A stretch of DNA of 64,000 nt from an uncultured Prevotella sp. (GTDB lineage Bacteria > Bacteroidota > Bacteroidia > Bacteroidales > Bacteroidaceae), in the NCBI GenBank assembly GCA_900553595.1, contig USEC01000004.1:11488-75487 (forward strand). Reading direction: 5' to 3'. The translations under genes were made by a program, and so were the position numbers. The notes beneath the pieces were generated by a model. It had not been told where the DNA came from and did no database searches. It worked only from the letters and a program-made list of their open reading frames with translations. Positions 1 to 9,500 of this stretch are shown piece after piece; within the stretch, counting starts at the first letter, position 1, and the number at the start of each line of letters is the position of its first letter.

Positions 1-197
1 AAAGTTTTGAGTACAAGGGAAAACATATCACAAACTTCGAAATGGAAAGTTCTGCCCTCGCCGGACTTGCACGGCTCATGGGACACCGTGCGACAACATG
101 CTGCATGGTGATAGCCAACAGACGGGCAGGGAAAGCTGACACAGGATATAAGAACAAGATTGACGACTTGATACAAACAGTTCTGGACAGGATCTAA
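1..197 (+). CDS. udp: Uridine phosphorylase, C-terminal fragment (5' end outside window)
   Basis: The gene enters from the left edge, with the reading frame starting at base 3 and the stop codon at 195-197. The fragment of about 64 residues contains FEMESSALAGLARLMGH. The FEMESSAL stretch is the nucleoside-binding motif of uridine phosphorylases of the PNP/UDP family, in which the MES residues contact ribose. The ending (LIQTVLDRI) resembles Bacteroidales uridine phosphorylases from memory. The enzyme reversibly splits uridine with phosphate to uracil and ribose-1-phosphate in the cytoplasm (pyrimidine salvage). It is convergent with nqrF. Only the C-terminus is visible, so specificity for uridine over other nucleosides is inferred. 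Confidence 0.8.
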   Translation, partial: SFEYKGKHITNFEMESSALAGLARLMGHRATTCCMVIANRRAGKADTGYKNKIDDLIQTVLDRI

Positions 198-307
198 GGC
201 AACATTTGAACGGTGTTGTCGGGCGAAACATTCAATCTCCTATGGGATTTCTATAATTCCAAACAGACGAAACCGACAGATTACAACCCGAAAATCATCT
301 GAAACTC

Positions 308-408
308 ACCGGTTTTCAAACAAGGCTTCTTTACTCTTCAAACAAGGCTCCTTTGAATCTCAAACAAGGCTTGCTTGAAGAGTAAAGAAGCCTTGTTTGA
401 AAACCGGT
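308..408. repeat. Perfect 34-bp palindrome of the AAACAAGGCTTCTTT family (copy 1)
   Basis: Bases 308-341 and 375-408 are exact reverse complements over 34 bp. They surround a 33-nt loop that contains two further copies of the AAACAAGG core. It lies between convergent genes and could fold as an RNA hairpin in either transcript or as a DNA cruciform. The same core recurs at about 13564, 24311, 38436, 51971 and 62650. Confidence 0.85.
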
Positions 409-597
409 GGTGTTACGATTGGAATAGATAGACTCCTTACCCTGCGCAATCTTCTTTGTCCGTAAGTGGACAGGACTAAAATCGATATTCTTCATCTCAT
501 CATATTTTTTCGGGGGACACTCTCGGGGGACAGATAAGGGACAGATTGGCTCCAAATAAACCATAACAAACCATAGAAACGCAACCCCTACAAACGC

Positions 598-628
598 AAC
601 AAAGCCGCTGAAAATCAGCAGCTTTGTT
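598..628 (-). terminator. Hairpin downstream of nqrF, possible terminator
   Basis: Bases 598-610 pair with 616-628 with one mismatch around a 5-nt loop, 36 nt past the nqrF stop. On the minus strand the hairpin is followed by a T/G-rich stretch rather than a clean T run, so termination strength is uncertain. Confidence 0.5.
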
Positions 629-663
629 ACTGTTTGTTATAAGTTTATTCCGGTTTGTTTGTA

Positions 664-1938
664 TCAGCCGAAATTGTCGTACATTATACTTTCCTGATCC
701 ACACCAAGACTGTCGAGATAGTCTGTAACTGTCTTGATGAGCATTGGAGGTCCGCAAAGATAATACTCGCAATCCTCTGGTGCCTCATGATTCTTCAGAT
801 ATGTATCACGGATGCAGTTCACGGCAAAGCCCTCGTAGTACTTGACACCCTGTGCGTCTGCAACATGATCCTTATGGTCAAGAGAAAGATGGAAGTGGAA
901 GTTAGGATATTCCTTCTCCAGTTCCCAGAAGTCCTCAAGGAAGAAAGCCTCACCAAGTGCACGCGCTCCATAGAAGAAGTGGAGTTCACGATCGCGTGTA
1001 TGCAAGGTCTTTGTCATGTGCATAATCTGTGCACGCAACGGAGCCATACCGGCACCACCACCAATCCAAATCATCTCCTTGCCGGAAGTGAAGTTAGGAT
1101 GGAAGTCTCCGTAAGGACCGCTCATCATAACCTTATCACCCGGTTTCAGCGAGAATATGTATGAAGAAGCGATACCTGTCGGCACATTCTGGAATCCCAC
1201 CTGCGGACGTGGCAGGAAAGGAGTCGTCGCAATACGCACAGTAAGGGTTATGATATCGCCTTCGTCCGGATAGTTGGCCATTGAGTAAGCACGCACGGTC
1301 GGTTCCGGATTGTGGGCCTTGAGCGAGAAGATGTTGAACTTCTCCCATGTGCCGATATAGTCCTTACCGATAAGTTCCTTGTCGAAGTCCTTGTCGTAAT
1401 CGATGCAATCGTATGCAGGAATCTTGATTTGCGCATAAGAACCAGGCACGAAATCCATGTGCTCGCCCGGAGGCAATGCCACCTTGAACTCCTTGATGAA
1501 CGAAGAAACGTTCTTGTTGGAGATGACTTCACACTCCCATTCCTTGACGCCCATCACACTTTCAGGCACCTTTATCTTCAAATCGCCTTTCACCTTGCAT
1601 TGGCATCCGAGACGCCAATGATCCTTAATCTGCTTGCGTGTGAAATGAGTCTTTTCAGAATCAAGGATTTCTCCGCCACCTTCGAGCACCTGAACCTTGC
1701 ACTGTCCGCAGCTTGCCTTACCTCCACATGCTGACGGCAAGAATATTCCATTCTCATTCAATGTGGTCATCAGGCTGCTTCCCTGCGGAACATTGATTGT
1801 CTTGTCGCCGTTGATTTCAATATTCACATTTCCACTCGGACTAAGATAACGCTTAGCCACAAGCAAGATTACCACAAGCAGGAGTATCACAACAAGGAAG
1901 ACTCCGATACTTGCCAATATAAATGTTGTATTTCCCAT
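664..1938 (-). CDS. nqrF: Na+-translocating NADH:quinone reductase subunit F
   Basis: NqrF is the electron-entry subunit of the Na+-pumping NADH dehydrogenase. It oxidises NADH with FAD and passes electrons to a [2Fe-2S] cluster on the cytoplasmic face of the inner membrane. The 424-residue protein has one N-terminal membrane helix (about 6-28). A plant-ferredoxin-like domain follows with cluster ligands C71, C77, C80 and C112. The ferredoxin-reductase module has the flavin motif RAYS (216-219), the nucleotide-binding GGGAG (293-297) and a C-terminal CGPP (395-398). It is the last gene of the nqrABCDEF operon, 19 nt after nqrE. Length and domain order are those of the full family. Confidence 0.97.
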   Translation of the reverse strand: MGNTTFILASIGVFLVVILLLVVILLVAKRYLSPSGNVNIEINGDKTINVPQGSSLMTTLNENGIFLPSACGGKASCGQCKVQVLEGGGEILDSEKTHFTRKQIKDHWRLGCQCKVKGDLKIKVPESVMGVKEWECEVISNKNVSSFIKEFKVALPPGEHMDFVPGSYAQIKIPAYDCIDYDKDFDKELIGKDYIGTWEKFNIFSLKAHNPEPTVRAYSMANYPDEGDIITLTVRIATTPFLPRPQVGFQNVPTGIASSYIFSLKPGDKVMMSGPYGDFHPNFTSGKEMIWIGGGAGMAPLRAQIMHMTKTLHTRDRELHFFYGARALGEAFFLEDFWELEKEYPNFHFHLSLDHKDHVADAQGVKYYEGFAVNCIRDTYLKNHEAPEDCEYYLCGPPMLIKTVTDYLDSLGVDQESIMYDNFG

Positions 1939-1957
1939 ATCTATAAGTCCTCCTTAT

Positions 1958-2584
1958 TTAAATATTAAGACCTGCGAAGCACAGCATCGCCATAGCCATA
2001 AGGCCTACCGTGATGAATGTGATGCCCAATCCCTGCAAAGGTTTCGGCACATCGCAATACTGCATTTTCTCGCGGATTGCTCCCATAAGCGTAATAGCAA
2101 GAGTCCATCCAAGACCCGAACCGATAGCATAAACAATGCTATCCCACAAAGAAGTGATAGCCTGAGAATTTGTCGGTTCCATCAGTATGCGCTGCTGCAT
2201 GAACAACGATGCACCCATGATGGCACAGTTTACTGCAATAAGAGGGAGGAAGATACCAAGCGCAGCATAAAGAGAAGGAGAATATTTCTCAACAATCATC
2301 TCCACCAGCTGCACGATACCTGCAATGACAGCAATGAAGAGAATGAAACTGAGGTAACTCAAATCAACTCCCTCAACGAGACAGTCTGGTCCCAGAACCT
2401 TTGTCTGCAAAAGGTAATCCACGGGTACGGTCACGAGCAACACGAAGGTCACTGCCATACCCAATCCAAACGAAGTCTTCACATTCTTGGATACGGCAAG
2501 GAAAGAACACATACCCAAGAAATATGCGAAAATCATGTTATCGACGAATATCGATCGGAAGAACAAACTAATTGCGTGATCCAT
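1958..2584 (-). CDS. nqrE: Na+-translocating NADH:quinone reductase subunit E
   Basis: NqrE is an integral membrane subunit that, with NqrD, forms part of the Na+ path of the Nqr complex and holds an intramembrane iron centre. The 208-residue protein is almost entirely hydrophobic, with about six membrane helices. It opens with the family-typical MDHAISLFFRSIFVDNMIFA and includes FLGMCSFLAVSK, whose cysteine is in the region known in the family to bind iron. It is a paralogue of NqrD (RnfA/RnfE-like superfamily). It starts 2 nt after the nqrD stop, consistent with translational coupling. Confidence 0.96.
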   Translation of the reverse strand: MDHAISLFFRSIFVDNMIFAYFLGMCSFLAVSKNVKTSFGLGMAVTFVLLVTVPVDYLLQTKVLGPDCLVEGVDLSYLSFILFIAVIAGIVQLVEMIVEKYSPSLYAALGIFLPLIAVNCAIMGASLFMQQRILMEPTNSQAITSLWDSIVYAIGSGLGWTLAITLMGAIREKMQYCDVPKPLQGLGITFITVGLMAMAMLCFAGLNI

Positions 2585-2586
2585 CT

Positions 2587-3213
2587 TTATTTCTCCTCCT
2601 TATAAAAATAGGCACGATGTACCCAGATTACACATCCAACAAGAATCAAAGCCATTGCCGGCATTGTCATCATTCCGTTGTTCGCATAGCCGAAGTCGTA
2701 TGCGCTTTCGGGAATAATCTGGAAGCCGAGCAATGAGCCGCGTCCAAAAAGTTCACGGACACCACCAACGACAACAAGGATAAGAGCATATCCGAGACCG
2801 TTGCCCACGCCGTCGAGGAACGAAGGCCAAGGCTTGTTCATCATGGCAAACGCCTCAAGACGTCCCATCAGAATACAGTTGGTAATAATCAAACCCACAT
2901 AAACAGAAAGCTGTACACTCACATCGTAGGCAAAAGCTTTCAGCACCTGGCTTACGATTGTCACCAATGCAGCCACCACAACCAACTGAACGATGATACG
3001 GATGCGCTGCGGAATGGTTTTGCGGATTACAGAAATAATAACATTCGAGAATGCCGTGATGATAGTAACGGCAAGTCCCATAACAATGGCTGGCTTCAAT
3101 TGTGAAGTTACAGCCAAGGCACTACAAATACCAAGCACCTGCACCAGGACCGGATTGTCCAGATTGAGCGGTTTGGAGAATGCCTCTTTATTTTGTTTAC
3201 TAAATAATGCCAT
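2587..3213 (-). CDS. nqrD: Na+-translocating NADH:quinone reductase subunit D
   Basis: NqrD is the integral membrane partner of NqrE in the Na+-pumping NADH:quinone reductase. The 208-residue protein has a short hydrophilic N-terminus, then LDNPVLVQVLGICSALAVTS with the conserved cysteine in the first half-helix, then about five more membrane segments. TNCILMGRLEAFA is the typical family sequence in the middle. It lies between nqrC (11 nt gap) and nqrE (2 nt gap). Rnf complexes carry related subunits, but the flanking nqrA/nqrF types decide for Nqr. Confidence 0.96.
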   Translation of the reverse strand: MALFSKQNKEAFSKPLNLDNPVLVQVLGICSALAVTSQLKPAIVMGLAVTIITAFSNVIISVIRKTIPQRIRIIVQLVVVAALVTIVSQVLKAFAYDVSVQLSVYVGLIITNCILMGRLEAFAMMNKPWPSFLDGVGNGLGYALILVVVGGVRELFGRGSLLGFQIIPESAYDFGYANNGMMTMPAMALILVGCVIWVHRAYFYKEEK

Positions 3214-3224
3214 AATAGAAATTG

Positions 3225-3827
3225 TTATTTAATGAACTTCGAGAGTCCGTCCTTGAGCATCTTATCTACACCGTCAGATGTCAATGTAGCACCGGTAACG
3301 GCATCAACATTGTTTTCATCATCAGCGGGAGCATCCTTCTTTACACCAAGAGCTATGCCTTCCACGCCATCCTTATGAATCTTTTTGCCGTGGAACAATT
3401 GCTGCCACTTCACGTTGTCCTTGATTTCAGCTCCAAGTCCGGCAGTTTCGCCATCATGGTTGAAATAGACTCCATAGATAGTGTTGTTGTCAGCATCCAC
3501 AGCAATGTAGCCATTGATGCCGCCCCAAAGACCCATGCCTTTTACGGTATAGACGGTTTTCTTCTGCCCGTCAATCTCACATTCATAATACTTCATACCG
3601 TCTTCTTCTTTCTCTTCCTTCACCACTTCCTTGTATTTCGCGGAAGCGGTGGCATTGTCAAGATCACGAAGATTGAGCGAATTCAAAATCTGCTTTTGTG
3701 TGTCAAGTTCGACATTGACATCCTGCATCGGCTTGAGAGCCTGTGAAACAAATGCAAGGAGGAATGCCACTATCACAACGATAATCACAGAATAAGTAAT
3801 CGTATAACTATTTGAATTTGTTTTCAT
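3225..3827 (-). CDS. nqrC: Na+-translocating NADH:quinone reductase subunit C
   Basis: NqrC carries a covalently bound FMN on the periplasmic side of the Nqr complex. The 200-residue protein has an N-terminal membrane anchor (about 11-31). Its C-terminus has the flavinylation motif TGATLTS, where T181 would be esterified to FMN (the family motif is usually written SGAT). A FMN-binding-domain segment around GLGAEI (131-136) is also visible. The protein is shorter than the roughly 250 residues of Vibrio NqrC, as I recall for Bacteroidales homologues. No ApbE flavin transferase gene is present nearby, so that enzyme must be encoded elsewhere. Confidence 0.96.
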   Translation of the reverse strand: MKTNSNSYTITYSVIIVVIVAFLLAFVSQALKPMQDVNVELDTQKQILNSLNLRDLDNATASAKYKEVVKEEKEEDGMKYYECEIDGQKKTVYTVKGMGLWGGINGYIAVDADNNTIYGVYFNHDGETAGLGAEIKDNVKWQQLFHGKKIHKDGVEGIALGVKKDAPADDENNVDAVTGATLTSDGVDKMLKDGLSKFIK

Positions 3828-3842
3828 AATTGCCTTTCCTCC

Positions 3843-5006
3843 TTATTTGTTAATAGCACGTCTGGCACGACAAGAGATGTTGCGCTGTACGACACAATAA
3901 TCAATGAGCGGAGCCACCATGTTACCGAAGAAGATTGCGAGCATCATTCCCTCCGGATAACCAGGATTCATGACACGCACAACAACAGCGATGACTCCGA
4001 TAAAGAATCCGTATATGTACTTGCCGGGCTCTGTACGCGCCGATGTCACCGGGTCGGTTGCCATGAATACAGCACCGAAACAGAATCCACCAAGGATAAT
4101 ATGCTCATACCACTCAATGTCGGTCATTCCCAACGCATGGAAAACGTAAGCGGCTATAATTCCGCCGGCAAACACGCTGCCCATCGTTTTCCAAGAAGCG
4201 ATACCAGTCCACAGAAGGATTACGGCACCGATGGCAATGGCAATCACTGATGTCTCACCGACAGAACCGGGAATAAATCCACACACCATATCGAAAAGAC
4301 TCGCATCCGGTGTGACCTTCTGCGCCAACTGACCCAGTGGTGTGGCAGCGGTAAGGGCATCTACCTCCAATGTGTTGCCCAATCCAAATATCGACTCCTT
4401 TGCAATCCATACCTTATCGCCACTCATTGCTGTAGGATAAGAGAAGAAGAGGAACATACGGGCACCAACGGCAACATTGAAGATGTTCATACCTGTGCCA
4501 CCGAATATTTCCTTGCAGAAGATGACAGCGAAAGCAACTGCCAATGCAAGCATCCACAACGGAGTGGTAATCGGAATAATTAATGGAATGATAATACCGG
4601 AAACAAGGTAACCCTCCTGAATCTCCTCGTGTTTCCACTGAGCCCAGGCAAATTCAATTCCTAATCCGACAATATAACTCACCAACAGTTTAGGAAGAAC
4701 GGCCAGAAAACCAAAAGCAAACACTTCAAAGAAGCTTGCCGTCTCCAATGTACCTGCTGCCTTGTAGTTCTGGAATCCAACGTTGTACATACCAAAGAGC
4801 AATGCAGGAACCAAAGCTATCACGACAAAGCTCATGATGCGCTTTGAATCGATGGCATCGTGTATGTTAGCGCCACTTTTTGATGTGGTGTTCGGCACAT
4901 ACAGGAAGCTTTCGAATCCCTCAAAGACACTCTCAAAGGCATGAAGCTTGCCTCCCTTTTGGAAGTTGGGCTTTATCTTATTGAGATAATTTCTTAATGC
5001 ACTCAT
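3843..5006 (-). CDS. nqrB: Na+-translocating NADH:quinone reductase subunit B
   Basis: NqrB is the large membrane subunit that carries FMN and riboflavin and takes part in quinone reduction and Na+ transport. The 387-residue protein has a hydrophilic N-terminus of about 55 residues and then about ten membrane segments. The covalent FMN site is in DALTAATPLGQ (216-226), with T222 as the likely attachment residue; the usual SGAT reads TAAT here. GGTGMNIFNVAVGARMFLFF (169-188) is characteristic of the family. It is 15 nt upstream of nqrC. Confidence 0.96.
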   Translation of the reverse strand: MSALRNYLNKIKPNFQKGGKLHAFESVFEGFESFLYVPNTTSKSGANIHDAIDSKRIMSFVVIALVPALLFGMYNVGFQNYKAAGTLETASFFEVFAFGFLAVLPKLLVSYIVGLGIEFAWAQWKHEEIQEGYLVSGIIIPLIIPITTPLWMLALAVAFAVIFCKEIFGGTGMNIFNVAVGARMFLFFSYPTAMSGDKVWIAKESIFGLGNTLEVDALTAATPLGQLAQKVTPDASLFDMVCGFIPGSVGETSVIAIAIGAVILLWTGIASWKTMGSVFAGGIIAAYVFHALGMTDIEWYEHIILGGFCFGAVFMATDPVTSARTEPGKYIYGFFIGVIAVVVRVMNPGYPEGMMLAIFFGNMVAPLIDYCVVQRNISCRARRAINK

Positions 5007-5030
5007 TTCTATTTTAATATTTTTATATGA

Positions 5031-6383
5031 TTAAGCATTCTCTTTACGCAACACATCCAAGCCTTCACGCACAATCTTCTGCAATTCAAGCTTCGAAGAG
5101 TCCACAAACTCCGCAACAGCGAAATCCTCAGGACTAACCTCGTAAATGCCAAGTTGTTCCTGCTTGTCTATATCGCCAGAGATTATCGCCTTCACAAGAT
5201 ATTCGCCATAAATATCCATCGGCAACACCTTATCGTATTCTCCACTCATAATCAAATGACGCTCTCCACCCTTCACTCTGGCGTCAAGACTGTACTCCTT
5301 ACGCTTGCCAAACAGCCATGAGAAGTAGCTGCGTGAAGTAGAGAAATCGTTGGTACGCGGAAGAATCCATCCGAACATCTCATCAGCATCATCACCTTCC
5401 GGAATTACAGTCAGTTCCGAAGCGTGTGCACCAACATAATCATTAACCGAGCAATGGCGTCCAGTAAGAGGGTTGCCGTTGATGATACGCAAATGACCTT
5501 CACCCTTAAGCTGACCGTCAAGCACAGAAGCCACGCTTTGTCCCACGAGCACTTCCGTGTAAGCAGGGGCATTTACCTCACTGCCGGCAACTGCTATCAG
5601 GTGCTTCAAATCGACGATTCCCTTATTGAACAGGCGTCCTATGTATATCACTGTGGTAGGATTCACTGTCCAGACAGTCTCGCCCTTGTTCACGGGGCAG
5701 ACATTGTTAATCTGCACGCCGACATTTCCGGCAGGACAAGGTCCGTCAAAAACATTTATTTCTACATTCTTTGCATCGAGAAGAGCCTTTGCCGTCTGCT
5801 TTGCCCCTACTCCCAAATATGTCTTCGCCATCTTCGACAATGCTGTCAATCCGGTCTGGAAATCAACCTCATTGCCTTCAAGTTCATACTCAAAATCAGC
5901 TGAAAGCGGCATGTCGCGCAATGCACTCACAAAAATAGCCTTAGGTGTTGTGTTAGGAGTTGTCGAAACTGCGTATGGCAATTGGTTGATATAACCGAAC
6001 AATCCGGCTTCAAGCAAAGCTCCTTTAACGGCATCGCCATCAAGAGCAGCTACATCCTTCTTGCCATAATCCACATACTGTTGCTCTGCATCGGCATCAA
6101 CAACTACACAAAGAACCTTACGCCTGTCACCTCTGACAACGGCAGAAACCGTGCCACTTACTGGTGAGGCGAAACGCACATCAGTTTGTTTTTTGTTCAC
6201 AAACAAGGCTTCTCCAGCTTTCACCCTATCGCCTTCATGCACGACCACCTTGGGCACGACACCCACGAAGTCGGCAGGCACAAGGCCGAACTGCGAACAT
6301 TTCCCTGAAGGAACGATTTTCATTTCAGCCTTTCCTTTCAGATTAATGTCCAAGCCCTTTCGTAACTTAATTACATTTGTCAT
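5031..6383 (-). CDS. nqrA: Na+-translocating NADH:quinone reductase subunit A
   Basis: NqrA is the cytoplasmic peripheral subunit of the Nqr complex, linked to quinone binding. The 450-residue protein begins MTNVIKLRKGLDINLKGKAE, the usual family opening, followed by a biotinyl-lipoyl-like fold (HEGDRVKAGEALF). It ends with a conserved helical region rich in acidic residues. It is the first gene of the operon. A -7-like element (TAATTTTG on the minus strand, 6483-6476) lies about 93 nt upstream of the start, in the spacer shared with tamB. Confidence 0.96.
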   Translation of the reverse strand: MTNVIKLRKGLDINLKGKAEMKIVPSGKCSQFGLVPADFVGVVPKVVVHEGDRVKAGEALFVNKKQTDVRFASPVSGTVSAVVRGDRRKVLCVVVDADAEQQYVDYGKKDVAALDGDAVKGALLEAGLFGYINQLPYAVSTTPNTTPKAIFVSALRDMPLSADFEYELEGNEVDFQTGLTALSKMAKTYLGVGAKQTAKALLDAKNVEINVFDGPCPAGNVGVQINNVCPVNKGETVWTVNPTTVIYIGRLFNKGIVDLKHLIAVAGSEVNAPAYTEVLVGQSVASVLDGQLKGEGHLRIINGNPLTGRHCSVNDYVGAHASELTVIPEGDDADEMFGWILPRTNDFSTSRSYFSWLFGKRKEYSLDARVKGGERHLIMSGEYDKVLPMDIYGEYLVKAIISGDIDKQEQLGIYEVSPEDFAVAEFVDSSKLELQKIVREGLDVLRKENA

Positions 6384-6475
6384 AAATATATAATAAGATA
6401 AAAATTGTCAAAAGCAAAAGATCCGATTCTCATCTTTCATTTCCAACGAATGGATTAAGCATTAAATGCTCGTTG

Positions 6476-6483
6476 CAAAATTA
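6476..6483 (-). promoter_or_regulatory. Candidate -7 promoter element for the nqr operon
   Basis: The minus strand reads TAATTTTG, matching the Bacteroidetes -7 consensus TAnnTTTG. No good TTG box is seen 19-21 nt further upstream, so the assignment rests on the -7 element and its position in the divergent spacer. Confidence 0.45.
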
Positions 6484-6546
6484 ACAATTTTAATGGACAA
6501 ATAAAAGAAAAAACGGTATTTATTTCCTGTTACAAAAAAAATAGTG

Positions 6547-6554
6547 TAATTTTG
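6547..6554 (+). promoter_or_regulatory. Candidate -7 promoter element for tamB
   Basis: TAATTTTG matches TAnnTTTG and ends 28 nt before the GTG start of tamB. The -33 position reads TTTC (6523-6526), one base from TTTG. Confidence 0.5.
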
Positions 6555-6582
6555 AAGTCTAAAAATTCAGAGCATATCATTC

Positions 6583-9500
6583 GTGTCAAAGCGCATCATT
6601 AATATTTTCGTGTGGACAATCGTCTGCATTTACTTGACAATTGTTATTTTATCGCACATTCCTGCTATACAAAACGGGTTGGGAAAATGTGTAAGCGATG
6701 CCCTCTGCGACAAGTTCGGGACAAGGGTTACAATAGGTCGTGTGGATTTGGGATTCATCAACCGCCTCATCATCGACGACGCCTACATCTACGACAAAAG
6801 CGGCAAACAGATGCTGAAGGTTTCAAGAACTTCCGTCAAGATAGACCTGATAGACTTGATTAACAAAAAGATCACCATCACTTCCGCCCAGTTTTTCGGA
6901 CTGCAAGCGTATGCCTACAAAGCTACCGAAGCATCAAAACCAAACTACCAGTTCATCCTTGATTCGCTTGCTTCAAAGGACACTACAAAGCACACACCGC
7001 TCAACCTGAAGATAAACTCACTCATTATCCGCAACGGCAGCATAAGATACCGATGCCTATGGAAACCTGCAAGCACGGGGAAATTCTCCCTTTCCGACTT
7101 GGGCACGAACAACATAAGTGCACACCTTATCATCAATACCGTAACCGACGATTCCCTTAACGTAAAAATCAAGAAACTTTCGTTCAAGGAAAAATCGGGA
7201 TTTGAGCTGTGTTCCATGTCGCTCCACCTTATTGCCAACAAGACAAACGCCACACTAAGATCCCTCAACATCGAGCTACCAAGCACGAAGGTAACCTCGG
7301 ACAAGATAGAGGCGCAATACGCAATAAGGGGCAAGAGCATCGAACCCTCCTCCATCACATACAACGGCAATATTGAAGCAAGCAAAATCACACCTTCCGA
7401 TTTTACATGCTTCATACCTGTTCTGAAGCCGTTGAAAACTCCTTTTTACATCCATACGAAACTCAACGGCACCAAGTCTGAACTTAACATAAGCCGACTG
7501 CTGATTGGAACCTTTGACGAGCAGTTTTCCTTTGCCGCAAAGGGAAATGTCAAGTTCAAAAAACCATCGCCGGAATGGACTATCGACATACAGAAGCTAA
7601 AATCGAACGACAATTTTATATGCTCTTATTATCAAGCTGTTACAAAAAAAGACACACCTGACATAATACACAAGTTGGGCGACATTGATGTAACAGGAAC
7701 CGCAAGTGGCAAAGACAGGAATCTGACCGCCGCGGGCAATATAGGCACGGATGTCGGGAGAATAAAATTCGACCTGAAAAAACATGATGCCAGAATTACG
7801 GCAAACACAGAAACCGCCGACTTCAACCTAAGAGAACTCACCGGCGACAAACGCCTCGGAAAGCTGTCGGCCAAGCTGTCGGCTGAAGCCGAAGGAAAAG
7901 ACAAATTCAGTGTCACTGGACTCATCAGCAGCATCGACTACAACGACTACCGCTACAAGGACATTCACCTTGATGCCACATATTCGGCTAAAGTCTTCAA
8001 CGGACACATCGACATTGCCGACAACAACATAAACATGTCGGCATCAGGCACATACAATCACAAGTCGGCATCTCCCGTCATCGGATTGACAGCCGAGGTA
8101 AAAGACTTCTCCCCCAACGCCCTTTCACTCACAGAAAAGTGGAAGGACACACGCTTTTCATTCGACATCAACGCCGACCTTTCAGGCAAAAGCATCCATG
8201 ATTTCATAGGAGAGATTGCCTTGAACAATTTCCTTATGACATCTCCTTCCGACGAGTATGCCCTGAACGGACTCCACGCAAAAGCCGGATACGCCGACAA
8301 CAGGCATTACATCAACCTGACAAGCGATTTCGGACATATCGACATCACCGGCGATTTCGACATTTCATCAATCACTGGCAGCATCACGAACATGGTGCAA
8401 AGCAAGTTGCCCACCATCCCCGGACTGACAAGAAAAGAAGTAAAGAGTACCAACGACTTCGCAATAAACGCAGTTCTCACTGACACAGAATGGCTTCGCA
8501 ACATCCTTGACATACCGTTGAGCCTACAGAAACCCATGTCAATAAACGGCAGCATGGACAACCGCCACAACAAAATCAATCTGGAATGCGAACTCCCTGC
8601 CTTCTCATACAAGGACACACAATACAAGGATGCCAAGCTGAACATAACGACACCCGACGACAGTCTGCATGCCGTTGCAAGCATAAAGAAGATATCTGCA
8701 AAAGGCAAAGTGCTGGCTCTCGACCTCAAAGCCGGCGCATCAGACAACCGTCTGAAGACTTCGTTCAGCTTTATGAACAACGAACGCCATCCTCTGAAAG
8801 GCATCATCAACGCAAGTTCACACTTTGCAAAGAATGAGGAAGGTGCCTCCACCGCCTACATAGAAGTGCTTGAATCGAAAGCCACCATAGGCGACACCAC
8901 ATGGCATGTACGCCCCTCAAACATCATTTACAGCAAGAACCACCTTGAAGTGAGGAATTTCGCCATACAGCACGACAAGCAGTACCTTGCCATCAACGGC
9001 ACAGCCACAAAGAATGCAGAAGACACTCTGCATATCGACCTCAACGACATAAATGTCAGCTACATCCTCAATCTTGTGAACTTCCATTCCGTCGAGTTCT
9101 CCGGTGCTGCTTCCGGACACGGCTATCTGGCTGGACTGTTTGCCGACACACCAAAAACCGGCGCCGACCTGACGGTGAAAGACTTCAGATTTGAGAACGG
9201 ACGCATGGGCACGCTATATGCCCATGTGGGCTACAACGACACCGAAGGCCGCATTGAGATTGACGCAAAAGCAAAAGACGAAGGCGACCGCTCGACCATC
9301 ATCAACGGGTATGTGTCGCCACGGCACAACTACATCGACCTTGGAATACAGGCCAACAACACAAGAGCTGAGTTCATGGAAAGCTTCTGCAACAGTTTCA
9401 TGGACAACGTAAATGCCGACATCAACGGCACGGTGAATGTAGTGGGACCGCTCAACAACATCAACCTCGTCGGCAAAGCCGAGGTAAACGGCTCCATACG

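Larger units (their letters stand above)
198..663. other. Intergenic region with repeats between convergent udp and nqrF
   Basis: No supported gene lies here. The stretch holds a perfect long palindrome of the AAACAAGGCTTCTTT repeat family (308-408). At about 511-547 there is a short direct repeat in which CGGGGGACA occurs at 511-519 and 524-532, followed by a GGGACAG variant. A hairpin at 598-628 may end nqr transcription. Small open frames across these repeats have no recognisable protein features and are taken as chance. Confidence 0.7.

Noticed and set aside
6187..6212. ACAAACAAGGCTTCTCC within nqrA, resembling the short repeat core
   Set aside because: Encodes conserved nqrA residues (GEALFVNKK) and lacks the inverted partner; chance similarity.
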